Assembly: GCA_002339675.1 (NCBI GenBank)
Contig: DDKB01000023.1
Span: forward strand, 124,001 to 188,000
Source: Stutzerimonas stutzeri
GTDB taxonomy: Bacteria; Pseudomonadota; Gammaproteobacteria; Pseudomonadales; Pseudomonadaceae
DNA length: 64,000 nucleotides
Direction: 5' to 3'
Shown: piece after piece, positions 40,388 to 49,234 of the stretch
Position numbering within the stretch: position 1 is the first letter of the stretch
Layout of the letters: the number at the start of each line of letters is the position of its first letter
Made by a program: the position numbers and the translations under genes
Notes under the pieces: model-generated
The model's database searches: none
Seen by the model: only the letters and a program-made list of their open reading frames with translations
What the model was told of the DNA's origin: nothing

Positions 40388-41182
40388 TCAGAGCCGCAGC
40401 TCGAAGGCGTCGCCGTCGTGGTACGCCGGGAACTTGCTGCGAAAGGCGGCCAGGTCGCGGCCCCGCAGGGTGGCGCGAAAGACGCCCTCGGCATCACCTG
40501 CCTGCAGCAGCGGATCGCCCAGAAAGTCCAGTACCTGGCTGTCGCCGCTGTAGGGATAGCCCTTGCCATCTTCACCGACCCGGTTCACCGCAGCGACATA
40601 GCAGAGGTTCTCGATAGCACGTGCCGGTAACAGCCGGTTCCAGGCGTTGCGCCGGGCGGCAGGCCAGTTGGCGGTATAGAGCAGTAGGTCGGTGTGGTGC
40701 GGGTCGCGGCTCCAGACCGGAAAGCGCAGGTCGTAGCAGATCAGCGGACGCACCTGCCAGCCGTTGAGCTCGAACAGCGCCTGCTGCTCGCCGGCAGCGT
40801 AGTGCTTGTGCTCGCCGGCCATGCGAAACAGGTGGCGCTTGTCGTAATGGGTGATCTCGCCGTTCGGCCGCGCCCAGAGCAAGCGGTTGCGGTGGCTGCC
40901 ATCGGCTGCCTCGATGATCACGCTGCCGGTGATCACCGCATCGAGACGTGCGGACTGCTCGCGCAGCCAGGCGTAGGTCGGCCCCTCCTCGGGCTCGGCC
41001 AGCTCGGCGGCGTTCATCGAGAAGCCGGTGGTGAACATCTCCGGCAGCACGATGAGGTCGGCACCGCGGGCCTCGTCCAGCCACTCGACGAAGCGCGCCC
41101 GATTGGCGGCTGCGTCCTGCCAGATCAGCGGCGTCTGGATCAGCGCCAGGCAGAGGTCGGGAAGTGCATTCAGATCGCGCAT
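40388..41182 (-). CDS. Carbon-nitrogen hydrolase, probable omega-amidase (YafV-like)
   Basis: 264-residue nitrilase-superfamily enzyme. The triad is visible: Glu in VLPEMFTTGF, Lys in YDKRHLFRM, Cys in LICYDLRFPVW. Omega-amidases hydrolyse 2-oxoglutaramate and 2-oxosuccinamate, the keto acids left when glutamine or asparagine act as amino donors. Its start (ATG 41182, MRDLNALPDL) lies inside the 3' end of the aminotransferase gene with a 13-base overlap, so the two are translationally linked. That pairing matches the glutamine transaminase / omega-amidase pathway. YafV of E. coli is the closest named relative. Confidence 0.9.
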   Translation of the reverse strand: MRDLNALPDLCLALIQTPLIWQDAAANRARFVEWLDEARGADLIVLPEMFTTGFSMNAAELAEPEEGPTYAWLREQSARLDAVITGSVIIEAADGSHRNRLLWARPNGEITHYDKRHLFRMAGEHKHYAAGEQQALFELNGWQVRPLICYDLRFPVWSRDPHHTDLLLYTANWPAARRNAWNRLLPARAIENLCYVAAVNRVGEDGKGYPYSGDSQVLDFLGDPLLQAGDAEGVFRATLRGRDLAAFRSKFPAYHDGDAFELRL

Positions 41183-42318
41183 AGTCGTTCCGCTGCTTGG
41201 CGCAGCGTCTCCTCTCGTTTGGCGAAGCAGAAACGGACCAGCCGCGACTGCGCTGGCGGTGACTGGTAGAACACTGATATCGGGATACTGGCCACGCCAT
41301 GTTCCCGGGTCAGCCACTCGGCCATCGCCACGTCATCCAGGTCCGGGCGGATCGCCGAATAGTCGACCAGCTGGAAATAGGTGCCTGCCGCACGGGTGAA
41401 GCCGAAGCGCGAGCCGGCCAGCAGGTCGCAGAACAGGTCGCGCTTGGCCTGGTAGAAGCCGGGCAGTTCGGTCAGGTGCTCCGGATTTGCGGCCATGAAG
41501 TCGGCCAGCGCCCATTGCAGCGGCGTGACGCCGGTAAAGCTGACATATTGATGGACCTTGCGCAGCTCGCGACTCAACGCCGCTGGCGCCACCACATAAC
41601 CGGTCTTCCAGCCGGTGACGTGGTAGGTCTTGCCGAACGAGCTGACCACGAAGGCGCGCTGGTACAGCTCTTCGTGGCGCAGCACGCTGGCGTGTTGGCG
41701 GCCGTCGAACACCAGGTGCTCGTAGACCTCGTCGCTGAGCAGGTAGATGTCCCTGTCGCGGATCAGCTCGGCCAGGCGGTCAAGGTCGGCCATGTCGATC
41801 AGCGCGCCGCTCGGGTTGTGCGGCGTGTTGAGCACGATCATCCGCGTGCGCGGCGTGAGCGCATCCGCCAGCTGCTGCCAGTCGATGCTGAACCCGGGCA
41901 GGCTCAGCGGCTGGTGAATGCACCGGCCACCGGCCAGTTCCACTGCCGGCTCGTAGCTGTCGTAGCACGGATCGAACACGATCACCTCGTCGCCCGGCCG
42001 GACGACCGAGTGGATCGCGCAGAAGATCGCCTGGGTCGCCCCGGGGGTGATGGTGACATCGGCGTCGACACTGACGTGGCAGCCATAGAGCGCAGCGACC
42101 TTGTTCGCGACTTGCTCGCGCAGCGCGGGCAAGCCGGTCATCGGAGCGTACTGGTTATGTCCGGCCATGACATGCCGGGCCACCGCTTCGCGCAGTGCAT
42201 CAGGCCCGTCGAAGTCGGGAAAGCCCTGGGACAGGTTCAGCGCGCCGGTTTCGGCGGCCAGCTGCGACATGGTCGTGAAGATGGTAGTACCGACATTGGG
42301 CAATTTACTGCTGATCAT
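41170..42318 (-). CDS. PLP-dependent aminotransferase (methionine / glutamine transaminase-K type, YbdL-like)
   Basis: 382-residue class I/II aminotransferase. The start ATG 42318 (MISSKLPNVGTTIFTTMSQLA) has GAGG upstream. The PLP lysine lies in SSFGKTYHVTGWKTGYV; NTPHNPSG and SDEVYEHLVFDG are further fold motifs. YbdL-type enzymes prefer methionine, histidine and phenylalanine and serve methionine regeneration from 4-methylthio-2-oxobutyrate. The overlapping omega-amidase gene downstream would remove the alpha-ketoglutaramate formed when glutamine is donor. Confidence 0.92.
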   Translation of the reverse strand: MISSKLPNVGTTIFTTMSQLAAETGALNLSQGFPDFDGPDALREAVARHVMAGHNQYAPMTGLPALREQVANKVAALYGCHVSVDADVTITPGATQAIFCAIHSVVRPGDEVIVFDPCYDSYEPAVELAGGRCIHQPLSLPGFSIDWQQLADALTPRTRMIVLNTPHNPSGALIDMADLDRLAELIRDRDIYLLSDEVYEHLVFDGRQHASVLRHEELYQRAFVVSSFGKTYHVTGWKTGYVVAPAALSRELRKVHQYVSFTGVTPLQWALADFMAANPEHLTELPGFYQAKRDLFCDLLAGSRFGFTRAAGTYFQLVDYSAIRPDLDDVAMAEWLTREHGVASIPISVFYQSPPAQSRLVRFCFAKREETLRQAAERLCAI

Positions 42319-42392
42319 GACTTCCCTCGGAGTGAAGCTGGAAGCGCGAGCCGGATGCACCGCCACTTCCAGCGACCGCTCGTAACCTGAGG

Positions 42393-43877
42393 CTATCGTT
42401 TGTCGCGACGCTTCTTTTCGGCTTTCTTGTGGTGCGACATGAGGCGGCGCTTCTTGTTGACCTGACGGTCGGTGAGGGTGTTCTTCTTGCCCTCATAGGG
42501 GTTTTCACCGCCCTTGTATTCGATGCGGATTGGCGTGCCCACCAGCTTCAGCACGCGCCGGTAGGTATTCTCCAGATAACGCGTGTAAGACTTGGGAATC
42601 GAGTCGACCTGATTGCCATGGATCACGATGAGAGGCGGGTTGGCACCACCCAAGTGGGCATAACGCAGCTTGATGCGACGACTCGCCACCATCGGCGGAG
42701 CGTGTTCGCGCACGGCATCCTCGAGTATCTGCGTCAGGCGGCTGGTGGGCCAGCGGGTAACGGCCGAGGTGAACGAGGCCTGTACCGACTTGTACAGATT
42801 GCCGACGCCGGTGCCGTGCTTGGCGGAGATGAAGTGGATATCGGCGAACTCGACGAAGAACAACCGGCGCTCCAGCTCAGTCTTCACGTAGTCCCGCTCG
42901 CTCGGCTCCATGCCGTCCCACTTGTTTAGCGCGATCACCAGCGCACGGCCGCTATCGAGAACGAAGCCGAGCAGGTTGAGGTCGTGCTCGACCACCCCTT
43001 CCCGAGCATCCATGACGAAGATCACCACGTTGGCGTCCTGAATCGCCTGCAGTGTCTTGACCACTGAGAACTTTTCCACCGCCTCGAAGATCTTGCCGCG
43101 GCGACGCACACCAGCAGTGTCGATCAGGGTGTATTTCTCATCGCCCCGTTCGAACGGGATGTAAATGCTGTCGCGCGTGGTGCCGGCCTGGTCATAGACG
43201 ATGACCCGCTCCTCACCGAGCATGCGGTTGACCAGCGTGGACTTGCCGACGTTTGGCCGGCCGATGATGGCGATCTTGATGCCATCCTTCTCGCTCGGAC
43301 CAGGGATGCGCTTGGGCTCCTGGCCTTCGGCGACCCTCTCGGCCTCCTCGGACTCATGCTCTTCTTCAGCTGCCTCGGCGTTGTCCTTGGGAAAGACACC
43401 GAGCGCCTGCTCCAGCATGTGACTGATGCCGCGACCGTGGGCGGCAGCGATCGGCAGGGCATCACCCAGCCCCAGCGGGCTGAACTCCGCTCGCGCGATG
43501 TCCGGGTCGATGCTGTCGACCTTGTTCGCCACCAGGAAGTGGCGCTTGTTCATCTTGCGCAGATGCTCGGCGATCATCTGGTCGCCCGGGGTCATGCCGG
43601 CACGGGCGTCGACCATGAACATCACCGCGTCAGCCTCCTGCATGGCCTGCAGCGACTGCTCGGCCATCTTCGCGTCGATGCCCTCCTCGTCGCCGGTCAG
43701 GCCACCGGTGTCGATGACGATATAGGTACGGCCCTGCCATTTCGCCTCGCCGTACTGGCGGTCACGGGTCAGCCCGGCGTATTCCGCCACGATGGCATCA
43801 CGGCTCTTGGTCAGGCGGTTGAACAGGGTGGATTTGCCGACGTTCGGGCGGCCCACCAGGGCGATTACGGGAACCAT
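42393..43877 (-). CDS. der: Ribosome biogenesis GTPase Der (EngA)
   Basis: 494 residues with two tandem GTPase domains: G1 GRPNVGKST near residue 8 and again near 207, each with DTxG (DTGGLTGDEEG; DTAGVRRRGK) and NKxD (NKVDSID; NKWDGME). An acidic linker (DNAEAAEEEHESEEAERVAEGQE) joins them. The KH-like C-terminal domain ends in a Lys/Arg-rich tail (KKAEKKRRDKR). Essential for 50S assembly. ATG 43877 is preferred over a GTG at 43889 because of GGAG 6 bases upstream. It is downstream of bamB, the order known from E. coli. Confidence 0.96.
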   Translation of the reverse strand: MVPVIALVGRPNVGKSTLFNRLTKSRDAIVAEYAGLTRDRQYGEAKWQGRTYIVIDTGGLTGDEEGIDAKMAEQSLQAMQEADAVMFMVDARAGMTPGDQMIAEHLRKMNKRHFLVANKVDSIDPDIARAEFSPLGLGDALPIAAAHGRGISHMLEQALGVFPKDNAEAAEEEHESEEAERVAEGQEPKRIPGPSEKDGIKIAIIGRPNVGKSTLVNRMLGEERVIVYDQAGTTRDSIYIPFERGDEKYTLIDTAGVRRRGKIFEAVEKFSVVKTLQAIQDANVVIFVMDAREGVVEHDLNLLGFVLDSGRALVIALNKWDGMEPSERDYVKTELERRLFFVEFADIHFISAKHGTGVGNLYKSVQASFTSAVTRWPTSRLTQILEDAVREHAPPMVASRRIKLRYAHLGGANPPLIVIHGNQVDSIPKSYTRYLENTYRRVLKLVGTPIRIEYKGGENPYEGKKNTLTDRQVNKKRRLMSHHKKAEKKRRDKR

Positions 43878-43982
43878 GCGGCTCTCCACTTCGATATTTC
43901 AGAAAACACGAAGGCCGCTGCAAGGCAGCGGCCGTATATAAAGCGCTCCGCCTCGCGGCGGAACGGCGGCTCCAAGCCGCAG

Positions 43983-45134
43983 TCAGTCCGCCTGGCGAAT
44001 GGTCAGGGCGACAAGCTTGCCGTCGTTGCCATAGGCATACAGCCAGTCGCCCTCGACCACCGGCCGCGCGCGAACGCCGTCGCTGTCGATCCGTGTACGG
44101 GCGACGAAGCGCCCGTCGACCTGACTCAGGAAATGCAGATAGCCTTCCTTGTCGCCGACCACCACGTAGCTGGAGAACACGGCCGGCGCGGACAACTGCC
44201 GGCGGAGCAGCGAGTCGTTGCTCCAGAGCACGGTGGTCGAACGCTCGTCGATGCCCAGCACGGTGCCATCGGCCTGGCTGACATAGACGCTGCCATAGCC
44301 CAGCGCGACGCCAGTGGCGGTCGAGGCGTCCCGTTGCCACAGGATCCGGCCGCTCGCCAGGTCCAGCGCCGCGGCGCGCCCCTGGAAAGAGGCGACGTAC
44401 AGCGTGTTGCCGGACAGCACCAGCCCGCCGTCGATATCGACTACCCGTTCCAGCTCGGAGCGCCCCTGCGGAATCGCCACGCGCTGCTCCCAGATCGGCA
44501 GGCCACGACGGGTATCGAGCGCCACGACCTTGCCGCTGGACAGTCCGGCTACGGCCAGCTCGTTGGTCAACAGCGGCGCACCGGTACCGCGCAGGGTAAG
44601 CACAGCCGGCGAACTTTCGTAGCTCCAGCGCTGCTTGCCACTGTCGATTTCCAACGCCACGACGCGGTCATCCTGCGTCTGCACCACGACCACGTCGCCG
44701 TTGACCGCCGGTGCCGCCAGCACTTCGCTGCCGACCTGGCTGCGCCAGCGCTCCTCGCCGTTCGACACGTCCAGCGCCAGCACGTCGCCACGCAGCGTGC
44801 CGACCAGAATCAAGCCATAACCAGCACCCACTGCGCCGGAAATCGGCACCTCGAGATCGGTTTTCCAGTTGACCTTGCCGGTCTGGCGATCCATCGCGAC
44901 CACCTTGCCTTCGACATCGGCGGCAAAGATCTCGTTGCCATACACGACGGGGGTCAGCAGGTTGTAGGTGTCGCCCTGGCCCTCGCCAATCGAGCGGCTC
45001 CACTCCTTGTTCAGCTGTATCTCGGCATCGAACTTGACCAGTTCGGCGGGCTCGGGTTCTTTCTTGTCATTGCTGCTGCAACCAGCAGCCAGAACGGCCA
45101 GGGTCAGCAGTGCGGCAGTTTTCCAACGCATCAT
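43983..45134 (-). CDS. bamB: Outer-membrane assembly lipoprotein BamB
   Basis: 383 residues. Lipoprotein signal with lipobox LAAGC (Cys19); +2 Ser directs it to the outer membrane. The rest is an eight-bladed beta-propeller with repeated PQQ-like strands (YGLILVGTLRGDVLALDVSNGEERW, YVASFQGRAAALDLASGRILW). It supports the BamA complex in outer-membrane protein insertion. Start ATG 45134 abuts the yfgM stop (TGA-ATG-ATG), indicating coupling. Confidence 0.96.
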   Translation of the reverse strand: MMRWKTAALLTLAVLAAGCSSNDKKEPEPAELVKFDAEIQLNKEWSRSIGEGQGDTYNLLTPVVYGNEIFAADVEGKVVAMDRQTGKVNWKTDLEVPISGAVGAGYGLILVGTLRGDVLALDVSNGEERWRSQVGSEVLAAPAVNGDVVVVQTQDDRVVALEIDSGKQRWSYESSPAVLTLRGTGAPLLTNELAVAGLSSGKVVALDTRRGLPIWEQRVAIPQGRSELERVVDIDGGLVLSGNTLYVASFQGRAAALDLASGRILWQRDASTATGVALGYGSVYVSQADGTVLGIDERSTTVLWSNDSLLRRQLSAPAVFSSYVVVGDKEGYLHFLSQVDGRFVARTRIDSDGVRARPVVEGDWLYAYGNDGKLVALTIRQAD

Positions 45135-45776
45135 TCACGCCTCTCCACGAGCCAGATCGTCCAGTTTCAACTGCAAGCCACCGATCGCGGCATCCTGCGA
45201 GAGCAGTTCCTTCGCCTTGGTATAGGCCGCGTGCGCCTCTTCCGGGCGACCCAGCTTCACCAACAGATCCCCGCGCAGCTCCTCACGGCTCGCGGCGAAG
45301 GCGTCCACGGCCTTGCCGTCGAGCAAGGCAAGGCCTGCGTCGGCCTTGTCCTGTGCCGCCAGGACACGCGCCAGCCGCTGGCGGGCCAACTCTTCGAGCG
45401 TCTTGTCGGCAGGTTTGTCGAGCACCGCTTGCAGTTCGGCGGCGGCCTCATCGAGGCGACCCGTCTCGACCGCCACCTTGGCGACGAAGAGACGGCCATA
45501 CTGCGCGTAATGCGTGCCGGCGAACTCTTTCTGCAGCAGGTTTCCGAGGCGCGATACCTCGGCGGTATCAACGCCGCCGTCCTGAAGTGCGGCATTGAGC
45601 AATTGCTGATAGACGGCAGAGGCGTTCTGCGCTTCGGCAAGCTGGTGGCGTTGCCAGAACTGCCAGCCGAACACCAGCACCAGGGCAAGCGCGCCCCCAA
45701 GCAGCAACGGCTTGCCGTTGCGCTGCCACCATTCCCTGATTTGCGCCAGTTGTTCTTCTTCGGTACCCGAGGTCAC
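45135..45776 (-). CDS. yfgM: YfgM, ancillary SecYEG translocon subunit
   Basis: 213 residues. A cytosolic N-terminus (TEEEQLAQIREWWQRNGK), one membrane helix (PLLLGGALALVLVFGWQFW) and a periplasmic TPR-like domain. YfgM works with PpiD at the translocon and assists periplasmic chaperones. I chose the GTG at 45776 because AAGGAG lies 7 bases upstream; the longer open frame reaches into the hisS end. Confidence 0.93.
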   Translation of the reverse strand: MTSGTEEEQLAQIREWWQRNGKPLLLGGALALVLVFGWQFWQRHQLAEAQNASAVYQQLLNAALQDGGVDTAEVSRLGNLLQKEFAGTHYAQYGRLFVAKVAVETGRLDEAAAELQAVLDKPADKTLEELARQRLARVLAAQDKADAGLALLDGKAVDAFAASREELRGDLLVKLGRPEEAHAAYTKAKELLSQDAAIGGLQLKLDDLARGEA

Positions 45777-45816
45777 ACCCTCACTCCTTACATTCGCTGA
45801 ATTCGGACCGGTCTGG

Positions 45817-47100
45817 TCAAGCCAGACAGGCAGCCAGACGCTCGGGCAGAGCATCCCAGGCAATGCTTTGTTGCTCGCTGTCGTCGCGCAGCGGCTTGCA
45901 ACCTACCACGCGTGCGCCCAGCTCGTCGTCACCCAGAATGAGCGCAAACCGCGCGCCGCTCTTGTCGGCCTTCTTGAACTGACTCTTGAAGCTGCCGCCA
46001 CCGGCGTTGACCAGCAGACGAAGGCCAGGCAAGGCATCACGCAACCGCTCGGCCAGCCCCAGCGCTGCCAGTTCGGCGGCCTCGCCAAAGGCACAGATGA
46101 AGGCATGCGCCGGCTGGTTCAAGGATTCGGGGACCAGCTCAAGGGTCTCGAGCAGCAGCACCAGCCGCTCGATGCCCATGGCGAAGCCCACCCCCGGTGT
46201 CGGCTTGCCGCCGAACTGGCTGACCAGTCCGTCATAGCGGCCGCCAGCGCACACGGTGCCCTGCGAGCCCAATTTGTCGGTCACCCATTCGAAAACGGTG
46301 CGCCCGTAATAGTCCAGGCCGCGTACCAGCTTTGGGTTGATCTGGTAGCTGATTCCGGCCGCGTCGAGGCGCGCTTTGAGCCCGTCGAAATGCGCACGTG
46401 ATGCATCGTCGAGGTAGTCATGCAGCGTTGGCGCATCGGCTAGCAGCGCCTGGGTCTGGGCGTTCTTGCTGTCGAGGATGCGCAACGGGTTGCTGACCAG
46501 TCGGCGCTGACTGTCTTCGTCGAGCTGCTCGACATGCTGCTGCAGATAGGCAACCAGCGCATCGCGGTAGCTCGCCCGTGCCTCGCTGGAACCCAAGCTA
46601 TTGAGCTGCAGCGTGACCGCGTCGGACAAGCCGAGCCGTCTCCACAGCCGTGCCGTCAGCACAATCAGCTCGGCATCGATGTCCGGACCGGGCTGGTTGA
46701 ACACTTCCACGCCGATCTGGTGAAACTGGCGATAGCGGCCCTTCTGTGGCTTCTCGTAGCGAAACATAGGGCCGGCATACCAGAGCTTCTGCACCTGCCC
46801 GCCGCCGGTCATGCCGTGCTCGAGCACGGCACGCACGCACCCGGCGGTGCCTTCCGGGCGCAAGGTCAGCGACTCCTCGTTACGGTCGAGAAAGGTGTAC
46901 ATTTCCTTGTCCACGACGTCGGTACCTTCGCCGATGCCCCGGGCGAACAGATCGGTGAACTCAAGGATCGGCAGGCGGATCTCGCTGTAGCCGTAGCTGT
47001 CGAGCAACTGTGCGAAGGTGGTCTCCAGGTAGCGCCAGACTGGCGTCTGCGCCGGCAGGATGTCATTCATGCCACGGATGGCTTGCAGGGACTTGCTCAA
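45817..47100 (-). CDS. hisS: Histidyl-tRNA synthetase
   Basis: 427-residue class II synthetase. The N-terminus SKSLQAIRGMNDILPAQTPVW matches pseudomonad HisS but its start codon here is TTG (47100), with AAGGA 7 bases upstream; the next ATG would remove the conserved IRG motif. Motif 2 appears as MFRYEKPQKGRYRQFHQIGVE, the HisA/HisB histidine loops as LVRGLDYYGRTVFEW and GGRYDGLVSQFGG, motif 3 as VGFAMGIERLVLLLE. The C-terminal anticodon domain ends SIAWDALPERLAACLA. Confidence 0.96.
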   Translation of the reverse strand: MSKSLQAIRGMNDILPAQTPVWRYLETTFAQLLDSYGYSEIRLPILEFTDLFARGIGEGTDVVDKEMYTFLDRNEESLTLRPEGTAGCVRAVLEHGMTGGGQVQKLWYAGPMFRYEKPQKGRYRQFHQIGVEVFNQPGPDIDAELIVLTARLWRRLGLSDAVTLQLNSLGSSEARASYRDALVAYLQQHVEQLDEDSQRRLVSNPLRILDSKNAQTQALLADAPTLHDYLDDASRAHFDGLKARLDAAGISYQINPKLVRGLDYYGRTVFEWVTDKLGSQGTVCAGGRYDGLVSQFGGKPTPGVGFAMGIERLVLLLETLELVPESLNQPAHAFICAFGEAAELAALGLAERLRDALPGLRLLVNAGGGSFKSQFKKADKSGARFALILGDDELGARVVGCKPLRDDSEQQSIAWDALPERLAACLA

Positions 47101-47114
47101 ATCGGTTCCTTAAA

Positions 47115-48227
47115 TCAGCTGCGCAGGATCAGCGCGGCGTCGGTCTCGGCCTTTTCACTGGCCTTGCGGCGAATCAGCTGCTCCAGCTCGTCGACCAGAT
47201 TCTCATTGTTCAGCTTCTGCGCCGGCTTGCCGTCGATATAGACGAGATTGTTCGGCGAGCCGCCGGTCAACCCGATGTGCGCCTCCTTGGCCTCACCCGG
47301 CCCATTGACGACGCAACCGATGACCGCCACATCCATCGGCACCAGCAGATCGTCCAGGCGCCCCTCCAGCTCGTTCATCGTCTTGACGACATCGAAGTTC
47401 TGCCGCGAACAGCTGGGGCAGGCGATGAAATTGATCCCGCGCGAGCGCAGGCGCAACGACTTGAGGATATCGAAACCAACCTTGATCTCCTCGACCGGAT
47501 CGGCGGCCAGCGAAATCCGGATGGTGTCGCCGATGCCCTCGGCCAGCAGCATGCCCAGACCGACCGCGGACTTGACCGTACCCGACCGCAACCCTCCCGC
47601 CTCGGTGATACCCAGGTGCAGGGGCTGCTCGATCTTGTCTGCCAGCAAGCGGTAGGCGGCGACCGCCATGAACACGTCGGAGGCCTTGACGCTGACCTTG
47701 AAGTCCGGAAAGTTCAGTCGGTCGAGATGCTCGACATGGCGCAATGCGGACTCCACCAGCGCCTCGGGCGTCGGCTCTCCGTATTTTTTCTGAAGGTCCT
47801 TTTCCAACGAGCCGGCATTGACGCCGATGCGGATCGGTATGCCTCGGTCGCGTGCCGCCTCCACCACGGCCTTCACACGATCCTCGCGGCCGATGTTGCC
47901 CGGGTTGATGCGCAGGCAGTCGACGCCGAGCTCGGCGACGCGCAGGGCGATCTGGTAATCGAAGTGAATGTCTGCGACCAAGGGCAAGCTGACTCGCTGC
48001 TTGATCTTGCCGAAGGCCTCGGCGGCGTCCATCGAAGGTACCGACACGCGGACAATGTCCGCACCGGCATCCTGCAGGCGCTGGATTTGCCCGACGGTCG
48101 CGTCGACATCGCAGGTTTCGGTATTGGTCATGCTCTGCACCGCAATGGGCGCATCGCCACCGACCGGGACGTTGCCCACCCAGATTTTCCGGGTAGGGCG
48201 CCGCTTGATGGGAGACTCGCTATGCAT
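47115..48227 (-). CDS. ispG: 4-hydroxy-3-methylbut-2-enyl-diphosphate synthase (flavodoxin)
   Basis: MEP-pathway [4Fe-4S] enzyme (GcpE) of 370 residues. TIM-barrel motifs VGGDAPIAVQSMTNT and LRINPGNIGRED, then the cluster ligands in FIACPSCSRQNFDV and IGCVVNGPGEAKEA, and the substrate loop HIGLTGG. It makes HMBPP precursors for isoprenoids; needs clusters from the isc system encoded upstream. In an operon of same-strand genes: rodZ ends 2 bases upstream of its start codon. Confidence 0.97.
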   Translation of the reverse strand: MHSESPIKRRPTRKIWVGNVPVGGDAPIAVQSMTNTETCDVDATVGQIQRLQDAGADIVRVSVPSMDAAEAFGKIKQRVSLPLVADIHFDYQIALRVAELGVDCLRINPGNIGREDRVKAVVEAARDRGIPIRIGVNAGSLEKDLQKKYGEPTPEALVESALRHVEHLDRLNFPDFKVSVKASDVFMAVAAYRLLADKIEQPLHLGITEAGGLRSGTVKSAVGLGMLLAEGIGDTIRISLAADPVEEIKVGFDILKSLRLRSRGINFIACPSCSRQNFDVVKTMNELEGRLDDLLVPMDVAVIGCVVNGPGEAKEAHIGLTGGSPNNLVYIDGKPAQKLNNENLVDELEQLIRRKASEKAETDAALILRS

Positions 48228-48229
48228 GA

Positions 48230-49234
48230 TTACTGTCCGAGCTTGAGGCGCGCGGTTTCACCGCGGGTTTTTCCGGAGAGACTGACGGCTTCGCCGTTGT
48301 AGCTGACCTGTACCCCGGAAGCAAAACCGAGATGCAGATCCAGCGGCGCCTTGCCGGTCAGCGTGCGACTGCTACCGGCCTTGGCCAGCCCGCTATAGAG
48401 GACCTGGCCATCGGCTGCGGTGACCCGGGTCCAGCAGTCGGCGGTATAGGTGAGGGTTACCCGTCCTTCGCCTGGCGCAACGGCCGCGGCCTCGGCAGCC
48501 GGCTCGGACGCGGCTTCGGCAGGCGCTGCCGCAGCGTCGGCTGGCGCGGTGGCTACGGGCGCTTCGGGCGAGGCCGTTTCCTCGACCGGCTCCTCCGCTG
48601 CTAGCGCCGCCGGTGCCTCGGCTGGCTCTGCTGCGTCGCTCTCCGGTGCGTCTGTCGCTGCTGCCGCAGGCGCGTCGGTGGTCTCCGGATCCGCTTCGAT
48701 CGGTTCGGCGCTGTCTACGGTCTCGTCGGCCCGGTCGAGCAGGTGAATCTCGGTGGTGCCATCGGCCGCCTCGACTTCGATACGTTCAAGGGCCGTCAAC
48801 GCCGGCCCCGACTCGGTGCGGGCCGAACGATCCTGCCACCAGAGGAACGCGCCGACGCCGATAACCAGCGTCAGCACGAAGGTGAAAAAGCGCACCATAC
48901 TGCGCGACAACCGGACCGGCTGGTCGATATGACCAAGGCTGTTGACATTACTGCCCGTCGCGTCGGTGCCGGTATGCTGGTCGAACTGTTGCACCAGGCG
49001 GTTCTGGTCAAGACCCAGCAACTTGGCGTAGGCGCGCACGTAGCCGCGGGCAAATGTGTGCCCCGGCAGCTGGCTGAAGTCGCCGGCCTCGATCTGGGAC
49101 AGCGAACGTTCGGACAGGTTGAGCTGCCGAGCGACGGCCGAGAGGCTCCAGTTCTTGCTCTCTCGTTCGGCGCGAAGGGTTTCGCCAGGGTTGCCCAGGG
49201 ACGTCGGGGCAGCTTCGGGATGTGGCGCTGTCAT
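48230..49234 (-). CDS. rodZ: Cytoskeleton protein RodZ
   Basis: 334 residues: a cytosolic helix-turn-helix (GETLRAERESKNWSLSAVAR, SERSLSQIEAGDF; about 18-90), which in the family binds MreB; one membrane helix (MVRFFTFVLTLVIGVGAFLWW); a long Ala/Glu/Pro-rich, low-complexity periplasmic linker (about 145-255); and a C-terminal beta domain (DUF4115; RVTLTYTADCWTRVTAADG). It helps rod-shape maintenance. The start overlaps the pilW stop by ATGA. Confidence 0.94.
   Translation of the reverse strand: MTAPHPEAAPTSLGNPGETLRAERESKNWSLSAVARQLNLSERSLSQIEAGDFSQLPGHTFARGYVRAYAKLLGLDQNRLVQQFDQHTGTDATGSNVNSLGHIDQPVRLSRSMVRFFTFVLTLVIGVGAFLWWQDRSARTESGPALTALERIEVEAADGTTEIHLLDRADETVDSAEPIEADPETTDAPAAAATDAPESDAAEPAEAPAALAAEEPVEETASPEAPVATAPADAAAAPAEAASEPAAEAAAVAPGEGRVTLTYTADCWTRVTAADGQVLYSGLAKAGSSRTLTGKAPLDLHLGFASGVQVSYNGEAVSLSGKTRGETARLKLGQ

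Noticed and set aside
48600..48745. Repeat-like GCC/GCG-rich stretch in rodZ as a tandem repeat array
   Set aside because: It is the Ala/Glu/Pro-rich linker of RodZ; codons vary and no fixed repeat unit exists.
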